64,000 nucleotides of DNA from Eutrophosalina marina. Lineage in GTDB: Bacteria > Bacteroidota > Bacteroidia > Flavobacteriales > Flavobacteriaceae. Location: the NCBI GenBank assembly GCA_038147175.1, contig JAYQTD010000002.1, positions 62,001 through 126,000 of the forward strand, in the 5' to 3' direction. The position numbers and the translations under genes were made by a program. Under the pieces are notes generated by a model. It was not told the origin of the DNA. It ran no database searches and saw nothing but the letters and a program-made list of their open reading frames with translations. Each line of letters begins with the position of its first letter. The first letter of the stretch is position 1. Below, piece by piece: positions 52,279 through 59,790 of this stretch.

Positions 52279-52950
52279 TTATTTTTTAATTCTCTTAGAA
52301 AATCTATTAATGATTAGATTATTAATAATCTTATTTTTCTCATTATTAAATAATGTATAAATCATTGCATTGCCAATTTTACTTGTAGTTGTAATAAATG
52401 GTAATAGTTTCATTAAAGGAAAAAATGGCCACATCAATATATAAAAGAAGTTGTATAATGGAGTTCTAGATTTAATACCTTTTTCTGGAATAATCACTCC
52501 TGCTCTAAACATGTAGGCATCTTTAAAGCCTTTATTTAAAATATAATTCTCTGCCTTACCTTTAACTCTTGCCCATTCAATAGGACTTTTTTCTTTAGAA
52601 TCTGTTCCTTCTCCAGTTACATAATTAAAAACAGCTTTTTTATTTCCTTGATAAACTAAATCAGTAAGAATTTTAGTCATTTCATATGTGACTTTATAAT
52701 AAAGTTTTGAAGGGGCCCCAACAGCAGACATTCCCATACAATGAAAGCATCCATCATATCCATTTAATTCTTTTTTATATTTTTCTAATTCTAAAAAATC
52801 CTCACAAAGTAATTCTTTTACTTTAGGATGATTAATATTTAATGATGTTCTGTTAATTAATAATATTTCTTTAATTCTATCATCTTCCATACACTGAAAT
52901 AAAACTCCTTTGCCAACCATTCCAGTACTTCCAGTTATAATTACTCTCAT
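52279..52950 (-). CDS. NAD(P)-binding epimerase-like (atypical SDR) protein
   Basis: 223 aa. N-terminal Rossmann motif VIITGSTGMVGKGVLFQC, then the HCMGMSAVG and FNYVTGEGTD segments. The active site is atypical: I see WARVKGKAENYIL in place of the usual YxxxK. Similar Bacteroidota proteins are annotated as NAD-dependent epimerases of unknown substrate. No signal peptide. Divergent from the NTF2-like gene at 52990. Confidence 0.8.
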   Translation of the reverse strand: MRVIITGSTGMVGKGVLFQCMEDDRIKEILLINRTSLNINHPKVKELLCEDFLELEKYKKELNGYDGCFHCMGMSAVGAPSKLYYKVTYEMTKILTDLVYQGNKKAVFNYVTGEGTDSKEKSPIEWARVKGKAENYILNKGFKDAYMFRAGVIIPEKGIKSRTPLYNFFYILMWPFFPLMKLLPFITTTSKIGNAMIYTLFNNEKNKIINNLIINRFSKRIKK

Positions 52951-52989
52951 ATTTTTCTTAAATTAATGCGACAATTTAAATCAAAAAAA

Positions 52990-53499
52990 ATGAAAAAACT
53001 ATTATTACTATTGGTTGTCATTTTCATGTCATGTGATCAACCAGTTAAAGAAACACAAGCTGAATTAGATTTTCCATATGAACCTACTTATCAAAAAGAG
53101 TGGAAAATTGGAAGTCAAGAAAATATTCTACTTGTTCAAAATCTACACAAAGCAATCATTGATGTTGAAGTTGATAAAGCATACTCATACATGTCTGAAG
53201 ATGTAGTTGTATGGCATGGAGATGGAAGTACTACTGAGGGGCTAGATGAATTCAAAGAAATGTATGATGAAGCTTTAAGATCTGGAGCTTTTACAGATTA
53301 TAGCATTGGAGTTAATATTTCTGTTGTTTCTGAAGAAGGTCACGAGTGGGTACTTATTTGGGATACTGCTAATGCTGGAGGTCAAGCAACTAATTACATG
53401 GAAGCGTTCAGAATTGAAGATGGTAAAATCATTGCAATGAATCAATTCTCAAAACCAGTAATGGATACTGATGATGACGATGATAGTGACAATGATTAA
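52990..53499 (+). CDS. NTF2/SnoaL-like lipoprotein
   Basis: 169 aa from the ATG at 52990, chosen because it starts the lipoprotein signal (LVVIFMSCDQPVKE); an upstream ATG at 52966 would add eight polar residues. HKAIIDVEVDKAYSYMSEDVVVWHGDG is a SnoaL-like opening and YMEAFRIEDGKIIAMNQFSKP the typical ending, with an Asp-rich tail after it. Followed by a strong terminator. Part of the local paralogue family. Confidence 0.8.
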   Translation: MKKLLLLLVVIFMSCDQPVKETQAELDFPYEPTYQKEWKIGSQENILLVQNLHKAIIDVEVDKAYSYMSEDVVVWHGDGSTTEGLDEFKEMYDEALRSGAFTDYSIGVNISVVSEEGHEWVLIWDTANAGGQATNYMEAFRIEDGKIIAMNQFSKPVMDTDDDDDSDND

Positions 53500-53508
53500 A
53501 TAAAATTT

Positions 53509-53534
53509 AAAAGCCCTTTTCGAAGGGCTTTTTT
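53509..53534. terminator. Bidirectional terminator with a UUCG loop
   Basis: A perfect 10 bp stem (AAAAGCCCTT / AAGGGCTTTT) with a TTCG loop at 53519-53522 and T-runs on both sides. It lies between the convergent NTF2-like and SGNH genes and serves both strands. The last bases of the T-run form part of the SGNH stop codon (53533-53535). Confidence 0.92.
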
Positions 53535-54648
53535 AATACTTTAAATTAGAAACATATTCAATTACTCTATCAACCCAAAGTGCATACATTTTACCGCTAG
53601 GATGTAATCCATCGCTTGCAATTAGGCTTGAATCATAAAGAGCTTGTCGTGAAATATCCGTGATATTGAAAAATTTTATTCCTCTTGATTCTGATTCACT
53701 TTTTACAATTGAATTGAATTGATTTATTTGATTAGAAACTTGAGTTCTATTAAATGCTGATCCAAATGGAGTTGCTCCCCAATCAGGAATTGATAACACA
53801 AAAAGTCTCTCTTTATTACCATTTAATAACGCAATAGATTTATCTATTATTTTAATAAAATCATCTTTAAATTCTTGCTGACTTTTTCCTTGAAATTGAT
53901 TGTTAACACCAATTAAAATTGATATCAATCCATAGGGAGGTTCTAAATTAGAATTATTCATCTCAGCTAGTAATTGTGAAGATGTATCACCTGTCTTAGC
54001 AATAAACTCAACATTATCAATTTTTGAGGTTGTTTTATTTAATTCTTTTAATAGTTGAACAGGCCAACGCTCATCATAATTAACTCCTTCTCCAATTGTA
54101 TAACTATCTCCTAAGGCTAAATACGTTCCAGCATTTTTACCAGTAATATTTTGAGCAAACACAGCTTCAACTGACTTATTGCTATCTATTGTGATTTGAA
54201 TTGGATTACTGTTTGAATTAATGTCTCCCTTCCACTCTTTAAATGACCAATCTGTTTCGGGTATTGCATTAAGTTCAAGAACAGTTCCACTTGAGTAAGG
54301 TCTAGATCCACCAGACTGAACAGTGGATTGAGATACAGAGCCTGATCCAGTAACAAACAATTTAAAATCATATTCAATCTTTTGAAAATTAGCAGTTAAA
54401 TAAACATCCTTATCCATAACCAGGTTTAAAGGATTGTTATTTGATAAGTAATCGCCAGACCAATTATTAAATTCAAACTCCGGGTTTGAAGAAGCGATTA
54501 ATGATATTTCTTCATTTAATTGATATTCTCCGTAGGATTGAGAAACCATTCCACCGTTAACAGGTTTTACATCAACAATTAATTTTTGAATAGTTGGTTC
54601 TTCACTGCATGCCAACACAAATAATAAAAGAAAAAGAAATTTTTTCAC
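53533..54648 (-). CDS. SGNH/GDSL esterase with two InlB B-repeat-like domains
   Basis: 371 aa lipoprotein (signal ends LFVLACSEEPT) with a GTG start. Residues 22-165 hold two divergent InlB B-repeat units, each ending in an FxxWxGD segment (FEFNNWSGDYLSNNNPL; WSFKEWKGDINSNSNPI). A GDSL-type hydrolase domain follows: Ser182 in LALGDSYTIGEG, the Asn block ISILIGVNNQF, and the catalytic Asp/His in ASDGLHPSG. Likely esterase or acyl/acetyl hydrolase of a surface substrate. The stop is embedded in a terminator. Confidence 0.88.
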   Translation of the reverse strand: MKKFLFLLLFVLACSEEPTIQKLIVDVKPVNGGMVSQSYGEYQLNEEISLIASSNPEFEFNNWSGDYLSNNNPLNLVMDKDVYLTANFQKIEYDFKLFVTGSGSVSQSTVQSGGSRPYSSGTVLELNAIPETDWSFKEWKGDINSNSNPIQITIDSNKSVEAVFAQNITGKNAGTYLALGDSYTIGEGVNYDERWPVQLLKELNKTTSKIDNVEFIAKTGDTSSQLLAEMNNSNLEPPYGLISILIGVNNQFQGKSQQEFKDDFIKIIDKSIALLNGNKERLFVLSIPDWGATPFGSAFNRTQVSNQINQFNSIVKSESESRGIKFFNITDISRQALYDSSLIASDGLHPSGKMYALWVDRVIEYVSNLKY

Positions 54649-54700
54649 CTTAATTATTGAACAAGTTTGATGCCATTGATTTTTAATATAATTTTATAAA

Positions 54701-55138
54701 ATGAAATACTTTTTAATTCTATTTTTTATTTCTTTTTCTGTCTTTTCTCAAAGTGATTCTTCTTACTATGGTGAAAAAATATCCTCAACAGATTTAATGC
54801 AACTTTCTAATATTGATTTTAATAATACATCAGTTCAAACAAAACTAGAGGGAGAAATTATATCTACTTGTCCAAAGAAAGGGTGTTGGATTGAAATGAA
54901 AATAGATGATAAAGATGTTTTTGTAAAATTCAAAGACTATGGATTTTTTGTTCCAAAATCTGGCATGGAAGGTAAAAAAGCGATTATTCAAGGTTTAGCT
55001 TCTATTGATACAGTAAGTGTTAAAGATTTAAAACACTATGCTGAAGATGCAGGAAAAAGCAAAAGTGAAATTGAAAAAATCACATCTCCTGAAATTAAAA
55101 TTTCTTTCTTAGCAGAAGGGGTCATCATAAAAGATTAG
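54701..55138 (+). CDS. DUF4920 secreted protein
   Basis: 145 aa with signal peptide (ISFSVFSQ). LEGEIISTCPKKGCWIEMKI and DVFVKFKDYGFFVPK are the DUF4920 hallmarks, with the CPKKGC pair likely redox or metal binding. TAATTTTA (one mismatch to TAnnTTTG) ends four bases before the ATG, so it may have its own leaderless promoter. Unknown function. Confidence 0.88.
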   Translation: MKYFLILFFISFSVFSQSDSSYYGEKISSTDLMQLSNIDFNNTSVQTKLEGEIISTCPKKGCWIEMKIDDKDVFVKFKDYGFFVPKSGMEGKKAIIQGLASIDTVSVKDLKHYAEDAGKSKSEIEKITSPEIKISFLAEGVIIKD

Positions 55139-55194
55139 TAACCAGCATTTTGCAGGTATAATTTTTTTTGTATATTGAAGTTTCCTAAAAATTT

Positions 55195-55344
55195 ATGAGA
55201 CTAACCAAAAGAGACATAGCGCTTACTAGGATTAATATCTCCAGTCCAGTCCAATCTATATATTTTAAAGGGAAAAGATATACTTACAAACAGTATCTAA
55301 AAATTAGAAATAAAATTTCAGAAGATTCAGTTAGTTCTATCTAA
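55195..55344 (+). CDS. Small basic protein, 49 aa
   Basis: Starts MRLTKRDIALTRINISSPVQ, then FKGKRYTYKQYLKIRNKIS. Lys/Arg rich, no membrane segment, no known family. Good codon pattern and isolated by 56 bases from the DUF4920 gene; the end overlaps the RidA-like gene on the other strand by four bases. It may be a real small protein, but no strong proof is visible. Confidence 0.4.
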   Translation: MRLTKRDIALTRINISSPVQSIYFKGKRYTYKQYLKIRNKISEDSVSSI

Positions 55345-55886
55345 TCATAAACTTCAACTATCATATCAATTTCAACTGCAATATTTAAAGGAAGTGAGTT
55401 CATTCCAACTGCTGCACGTGTATGTTTGCCATTGTCTCCAAATACTTCAACAAGTAGGTCAGAACAACCATTTACAACTTTTGGATGATCTTTAAAGTCT
55501 GAGGTTGCATTTACCATTCCTGTTACTCTAACAATTCTTTTGACTTTACTTAAATCTCCAATTGAAGCTTTTAAAGTTGAAATTAAATTAATTGCTGTAA
55601 GTCGAGCAGCTTCATATCCTTGCTCGAGAGTAAGGTTTTCACCAAGTTTTCCTAAGACATAGTTTCCATCGCTTTTTAATGGCCCTTTACCAGAAATAAA
55701 TATCAAATTTCCTGTTCTGACAGTATTTACATAATTAGCTACTGGACTTGATGGGCTAGAGAGTTGTATTCCAAGTTCTTTTAATTTCTGTTCGGGATTA
55801 TAGTCTTTGATTTTGGAAGATTCCTCAGCCACACAGCTTATAAAAAGCAGGCTCAATATGACAATAAATGAATAAAAATTTCTCAT
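55341..55886 (-). CDS. RidA/YjgF-like protein, lipoprotein
   Basis: 181 aa. Family members hydrolyse reactive enamine/imine intermediates and are usually cytoplasmic; here a lipoprotein signal (LLFISCVAEESS) predicts export. The domain has PVANYVNTVRTGNLIFISGKGPL, the EQGYEAARLTAINLI helix, and the Arg-containing RAAVGMNSLPLNIAVEIDMI ending. About 40 extra residues at the N-terminus relative to cytoplasmic RidA. The gene after it on the minus strand is the DUF2059 gene, five bases away. Confidence 0.88.
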   Translation of the reverse strand: MRNFYSFIVILSLLFISCVAEESSKIKDYNPEQKLKELGIQLSSPSSPVANYVNTVRTGNLIFISGKGPLKSDGNYVLGKLGENLTLEQGYEAARLTAINLISTLKASIGDLSKVKRIVRVTGMVNATSDFKDHPKVVNGCSDLLVEVFGDNGKHTRAAVGMNSLPLNIAVEIDMIVEVYD

Positions 55887-55890
55887 TAGA

Positions 55891-56298
55891 TTAATTCATA
55901 TATTTCTGCAACTTAGTTGAAAGTTCCATTCCCCATTGCATACTAGCTTGCATAGATTCTTGGGCTATAATTGGACTTTTTTCACTTATTTTTTTTCCTA
56001 TTGGTGTTTTAAATAATTCTATAGCATCTTCCAAGTCTTGCTCTGTAAAATGTTTCTTATAAACAGGCACTAACATTTCGATTAGGCTTGACATAACATC
56101 ATTTGTAAATTCTACTTTTTCGTCTTCATTTAAGGTCACTCCCATCATTGAAGTCATTTGATCAATCGTTGCATTGAATGTCTCAAATTGACCTTGAGCT
56201 TTAATAAAGTCTGTAAGTAACCCTTTATAATTATCCTCTTGACTAATTGAAAAGTTAAAGGAAAATGTAAATACAATAGATAAAATAAGTAATCTCAT
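55891..56298 (-). CDS. DUF2059 secreted protein
   Basis: 135 aa with a signal peptide (FSFNFSISQ). The alpha-helical MLVPVYKKHFTEQDLEDAIELFKTPIGKKISEKSP segment is the DUF2059 core. Function unknown. Five bases upstream of the RidA-like gene on the minus strand, hence co-transcribed, with 58 bases to the M24 gene. Confidence 0.88.
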   Translation of the reverse strand: MRLLILSIVFTFSFNFSISQEDNYKGLLTDFIKAQGQFETFNATIDQMTSMMGVTLNEDEKVEFTNDVMSSLIEMLVPVYKKHFTEQDLEDAIELFKTPIGKKISEKSPIIAQESMQASMQWGMELSTKLQKYMN

Positions 56299-56356
56299 AA
56301 GCTTTTCTTTATAAGTTAAGAATTTATCTTTTTGACTACTAGAAAATTATATTAAA

Positions 56357-57670
56357 TCAATGTAAATTTTTACCAATAAGAATGATTTTGGTTTGCCTGC
56401 CGTTGACATATCTAAATCCTTTTTGCTCAAAAATTCCAGCTTCCTCTAACATTATTCTAACTTCTTTATTCCATTCTTTAATAAAAGTTTTATTGTTTAA
56501 TTCAATAGCATATGATGTGTCGTAATTCATTTCAAAATCACCTTTAAATGGTACGCCTGACTGAGAATCCCACATTCCTAATGTTGTTCCTGCAGAATGG
56601 CCAAAAGTACCCAATGGATGAGTGTATATTTGAGGATTTAGTCCTTCAGATTTTGCTTGTTCAAGTGATTCTTTTAGAATCTGATTTCCTGTTTTTTTAT
56701 AGCCAAAATTATCAGTAAAAATATCTTGTAATCTGTTTGCTTCTTTTAAGGCGTTTGATAAATATTCAGGGGCTTCACTTTCATTTGGCTTTAAAACATA
56801 AGCAATTTGTTGACAGTCTGTGTTAAGTGTTAGATAATTAATTCCAAAATCACAATGAACTAAATCTCCAGGTTGAATAATATCAAATTTAGATTTACCA
56901 TCAAAAGCATATAAATCACTTTTGGAATTTCTTTGTACATCAATTGTTGGATGAAACCATGTCTTTAGATTTAAAGACAAAACCTTTTCACGCATCCACC
57001 AAACCACATCATCAGTTGTTGTAACCCCAGGTGTAATTACCTTAGTTGAAAAAGCTTCATTAATGATGTTATGAGTAATCTCAACTAACTGATCATAAAT
57101 GATTTTTTCTTTTTCTGTTCGAGTTTCAATCCATCTGATTCCAAGTTTCTCAGCTGAAACAACTTTGTTCTTTATAGCTTTTGGTGCATTATTAAAGAAA
57201 AGATCATAATCTGTTTTTGAAATACCATCTACTAATGCAAAATGTTCTGAAAAGTTTAATCCTATTTTTTCTGGATTTTTACTCTTGATGTAATCATAAA
57301 GTGCTTTTAATTGATCAGGTTCTTTGTCTTTATCCCATATTGAAGGAATATTTTCTCCAAAATTATAACGTGTTATAGCAGCTTTTTCAACTTCTCCTTT
57401 TTTGTTATTAAAAAAAACTAAAATAGTTCTTCTTCTTGCATTAAGCCAAGTAGGAGGTAATAGAGTTTTTATTATTGGGTCTTCATTATATTCTCTTGTA
57501 ATTAAAACCCACATATCAATTCCTGTTTCTTCCATCAAATCTGGCAGAAGATTTTCTAACCTATCTTTTTGTAGATCTTTAATCACCTCTGCTCTACTTT
57601 TTAAATCCAAAATATTTTGTGAAAACAAAACTTGAGAAAAAATAAAAAATGATAAAAATGTTTTTTTCAT
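56357..57670 (-). CDS. Secreted M24 metallopeptidase (Xaa-Pro aminopeptidase-like)
   Basis: 437 aa with a signal peptide (FIFSQVLFSQ). The N-terminal creatinase-like domain (GIDMWVLITREYNEDPI, WLNARRRTILVFF) is followed by the pita-bread fold. Metal ligands: Asp in DLVHCDFGINYLTLNTDCQQ, His in HPLGTFGHSAGTTLGMWDSQ, and Glu in YAIELNNK. This is the M24 branch in which the last two Glu positions are hard to identify, so activity as a prolidase-type peptidase is probable, not certain. Confidence 0.88.
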   Translation of the reverse strand: MKKTFLSFFIFSQVLFSQNILDLKSRAEVIKDLQKDRLENLLPDLMEETGIDMWVLITREYNEDPIIKTLLPPTWLNARRRTILVFFNNKKGEVEKAAITRYNFGENIPSIWDKDKEPDQLKALYDYIKSKNPEKIGLNFSEHFALVDGISKTDYDLFFNNAPKAIKNKVVSAEKLGIRWIETRTEKEKIIYDQLVEITHNIINEAFSTKVITPGVTTTDDVVWWMREKVLSLNLKTWFHPTIDVQRNSKSDLYAFDGKSKFDIIQPGDLVHCDFGINYLTLNTDCQQIAYVLKPNESEAPEYLSNALKEANRLQDIFTDNFGYKKTGNQILKESLEQAKSEGLNPQIYTHPLGTFGHSAGTTLGMWDSQSGVPFKGDFEMNYDTSYAIELNNKTFIKEWNKEVRIMLEEAGIFEQKGFRYVNGRQTKIILIGKNLH

Positions 57671-57681
57671 AGAACTATGAT

Positions 57682-58454
57682 TTAATTGTCAAAAATTTCA
57701 TTAAGTAGGTGCCCTAGTCTAATTCCGCCCTGATACAATCTTTGTTTTACAATCGGGAAATTTAAATATATGTATTCATAACCCAATCTATCACCATTTT
57801 TAACTTTTGAATAAATATCCTTTACAAAATCTTGAGATTCATTTGCCCATACTTCAGCATCTCCAATTATAAAATTTTTATTACTATCATTAATATTAAT
57901 CAGGTGATTTGAAAATTCTGTAAATGAAATTCTATAATTATTAATCATATCCGAGTCCCACACGCTATGTAGATTAGATTTTTTATCAAAGAATTTAACC
58001 TTAATATCATTGCCCCCTCTATCTTCAGCTCTACCAACATGTAGAGGTTGATGAATATCCCCAACAAGGTGAATTAAAAATTTTAAATAAAATTTTTTTC
58101 CTCTTTTGAAAGGTTGTTAGATTTTAAAAGTTCAGTTGATTTCTTTATCACCGTGACAATATTTTCTTGGGTGTGGTTTGCTTCAGAATAAGATTTATCA
58201 AGAGGCATATTTACATAGTGCCATATTCCATATTTATCAAATTTAGGATCACTTCTTTTTTCATCAGCCCAAGTAGAGACCATAGCAATCGATTCACCAT
58301 CAAGAATTTTATTTATTTCATTTTTTGTCTTTTCTGTAATAACCGTTTCTGCAATTTTACCTACAACTCTATGTCCAATTTTACCCCAAACAACATTATT
58401 ATCAATGTTAGAGTTTATTAAGATACTCGCTAGAAAAATAATTTTTAACATCAT
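57682..58454 (-). pseudogene. S1/P1-type zinc nuclease, one frameshift
   Basis: Secreted single-strand nuclease of about 257 aa when joined. All trinuclear zinc ligands are visible across the break: mature start VVWGKIGHRVVGKIAE (Trp, His), STWADE, WHYVNMP, then in the second frame HLVGDIHQPLHVGRAEDRGG and NLHSVWDSDM. The break lies in the T-run 58093-58099 (an A-run in the gene); one extra base restores the frame into KKFYLKFLIHLVGD. A homopolymer error is the simplest explanation. Likely digests environmental DNA/RNA. Confidence 0.88.
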
Positions 58455-58469
58455 CCTATAAATATAAAA

Positions 58470-59165
58470 CTATTTAGAAGCAACGTAAATAGTTGAAGCG
58501 CCAAAGAGTTTAGGAATGATTTTTACATTCTTAAATCCAGTTCCAATCAAAATATTTGCAAAATCATTACCACTAGGAAATTTTTTAGCAGATTTTTCTA
58601 AATACGTGTAAGCCTTTGGGTTTTTTGAAAAAACACTAGAAATGAAACGGATAAATAATCTAGTATATATATTAAAAACAAATCTAATAAGAAGGTTAGA
58701 AGGAATAGAAGTTTCTAAGATAATTAGTTTTCCTTTTGTGGATAAAACTCTGAAACTTTCTTTTAGTCCCTTTTCAAGATTTTCAAAATTTCTTACACCA
58801 TATCCAATTGAAATAATATCAAATGAATTGCTATCAAATTCTAAATTTTCAGCATCTCCTTTTTTCAAAACAACTCTTTTTGCTAAATCCTTATTTTGAA
58901 TTTTTTCTCTTCCTACATCCAACATTTTAGATGAAATATCGATTCCAATTATTTTTGAATTCTCAATTTCAGAGAATTTAATTGCAATATCAGCAGTTCC
59001 AGTTGCAATATCCAAAATGGTTTTGGGATTATTTTCTCTAGCAATTTTTACAATATCATTCTTCCATTTAACATGACCTCCAAAAGTTATAATATTATTT
59101 AAGAAATCATATTCGTTTGATATTGAATCAAACATTGAATTAATCTTATTTTTACTTAATTTCAT
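58470..59165 (-). CDS. ubiE: Demethylmenaquinone methyltransferase UbiE/MenG
   Basis: 231 aa. Last step of menaquinone synthesis. SAM-binding motif ILDIATGTADIAIKFSEI, the N-terminal MFDSISNEYDFLNNIITFG signature of UbiE, and the DAENLEFDSNSFDIISIGYGVRNF block. Ends in TIYVASK. Fits Bacteroidota using menaquinone. Divergent from the next gene with 29 bp between the starts. Confidence 0.96.
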   Translation of the reverse strand: MKLSKNKINSMFDSISNEYDFLNNIITFGGHVKWKNDIVKIARENNPKTILDIATGTADIAIKFSEIENSKIIGIDISSKMLDVGREKIQNKDLAKRVVLKKGDAENLEFDSNSFDIISIGYGVRNFENLEKGLKESFRVLSTKGKLIILETSIPSNLLIRFVFNIYTRLFIRFISSVFSKNPKAYTYLEKSAKKFPSGNDFANILIGTGFKNVKIIPKLFGASTIYVASK

Positions 59166-59194
59166 TAGTGAATAGCAAACTTAACTAAATAAGC

Positions 59195-59788
59195 ATGAAA
59201 AAATTACTAGCATTTATTTTTATATGTTCTATCCAAATCAATGTTTCTCAAACTTCCAATAAAGTAACTGCTCAAATAATTGGACAATCAAGTAATCCAG
59301 ATTTTGAGAATGTTTTGATTAAAACATCAGCAGAGTGTAAATGTGAAGATTATAATTTTGAAACAGGACTAGAATTAGAAAGATTAACATTTAATAATAT
59401 ACGAATCAATAACTCTGAATACTACAAGCTGAAAGAAGATGTAAAGGCAGTAGTTCTGAACAAAATAATTGAAATGCAAGATAATCCTAATAGGATTTTT
59501 GCAAATGTAAAGATGGAAGTAGAGTTAGAAAAAAATGGTAAAATCAAAAAGAAAACTGTCTCAATAAAAGCTGATAAGAATATTTCTAATTTGAATTTTA
59601 TTTATTTCAATCCATTTTTTCATTTTAATAATAAAGTAAAATCTTTCAAGTTTGTAATTGACAACAAAACTAATTTTAGAACTAACTATGAAGTTTTGAT
59701 TCCTGTATTATCAAAAAAAATGGAATTTATTGTCAACAGAAAAATTCAGTCTAAATTTGGAAGTGTTGAATACGATTTTAAATTGTAA
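59195..59788 (+). CDS. Hypothetical secreted protein
   Basis: 197 aa, signal peptide ending CSIQINVSQ. I do not recognise a family. It starts with a small Cys cluster (KTSAECKCEDYNFE), then mixed alpha/beta (ADKNISNLNFIYFNPFFHFN) and ends YEVLIPVLSKKMEFIV. Two bases before the S9 peptidase gene, so it is co-transcribed with it, possibly a partner or inhibitor of that enzyme (guess). Confidence 0.65.
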   Translation: MKKLLAFIFICSIQINVSQTSNKVTAQIIGQSSNPDFENVLIKTSAECKCEDYNFETGLELERLTFNNIRINNSEYYKLKEDVKAVVLNKIIEMQDNPNRIFANVKMEVELEKNGKIKKKTVSIKADKNISNLNFIYFNPFFHFNNKVKSFKFVIDNKTNFRTNYEVLIPVLSKKMEFIVNRKIQSKFGSVEYDFKL

Positions 59789-59790
59789 TT

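Noticed and set aside
55141..55170. Rho-independent terminator after the DUF4920 gene (ACCAGCATTTTGCAGGT followed by T-rich sequence)
   Set aside because: The stem is only five pairs with a mismatch, so it is too weak to call.
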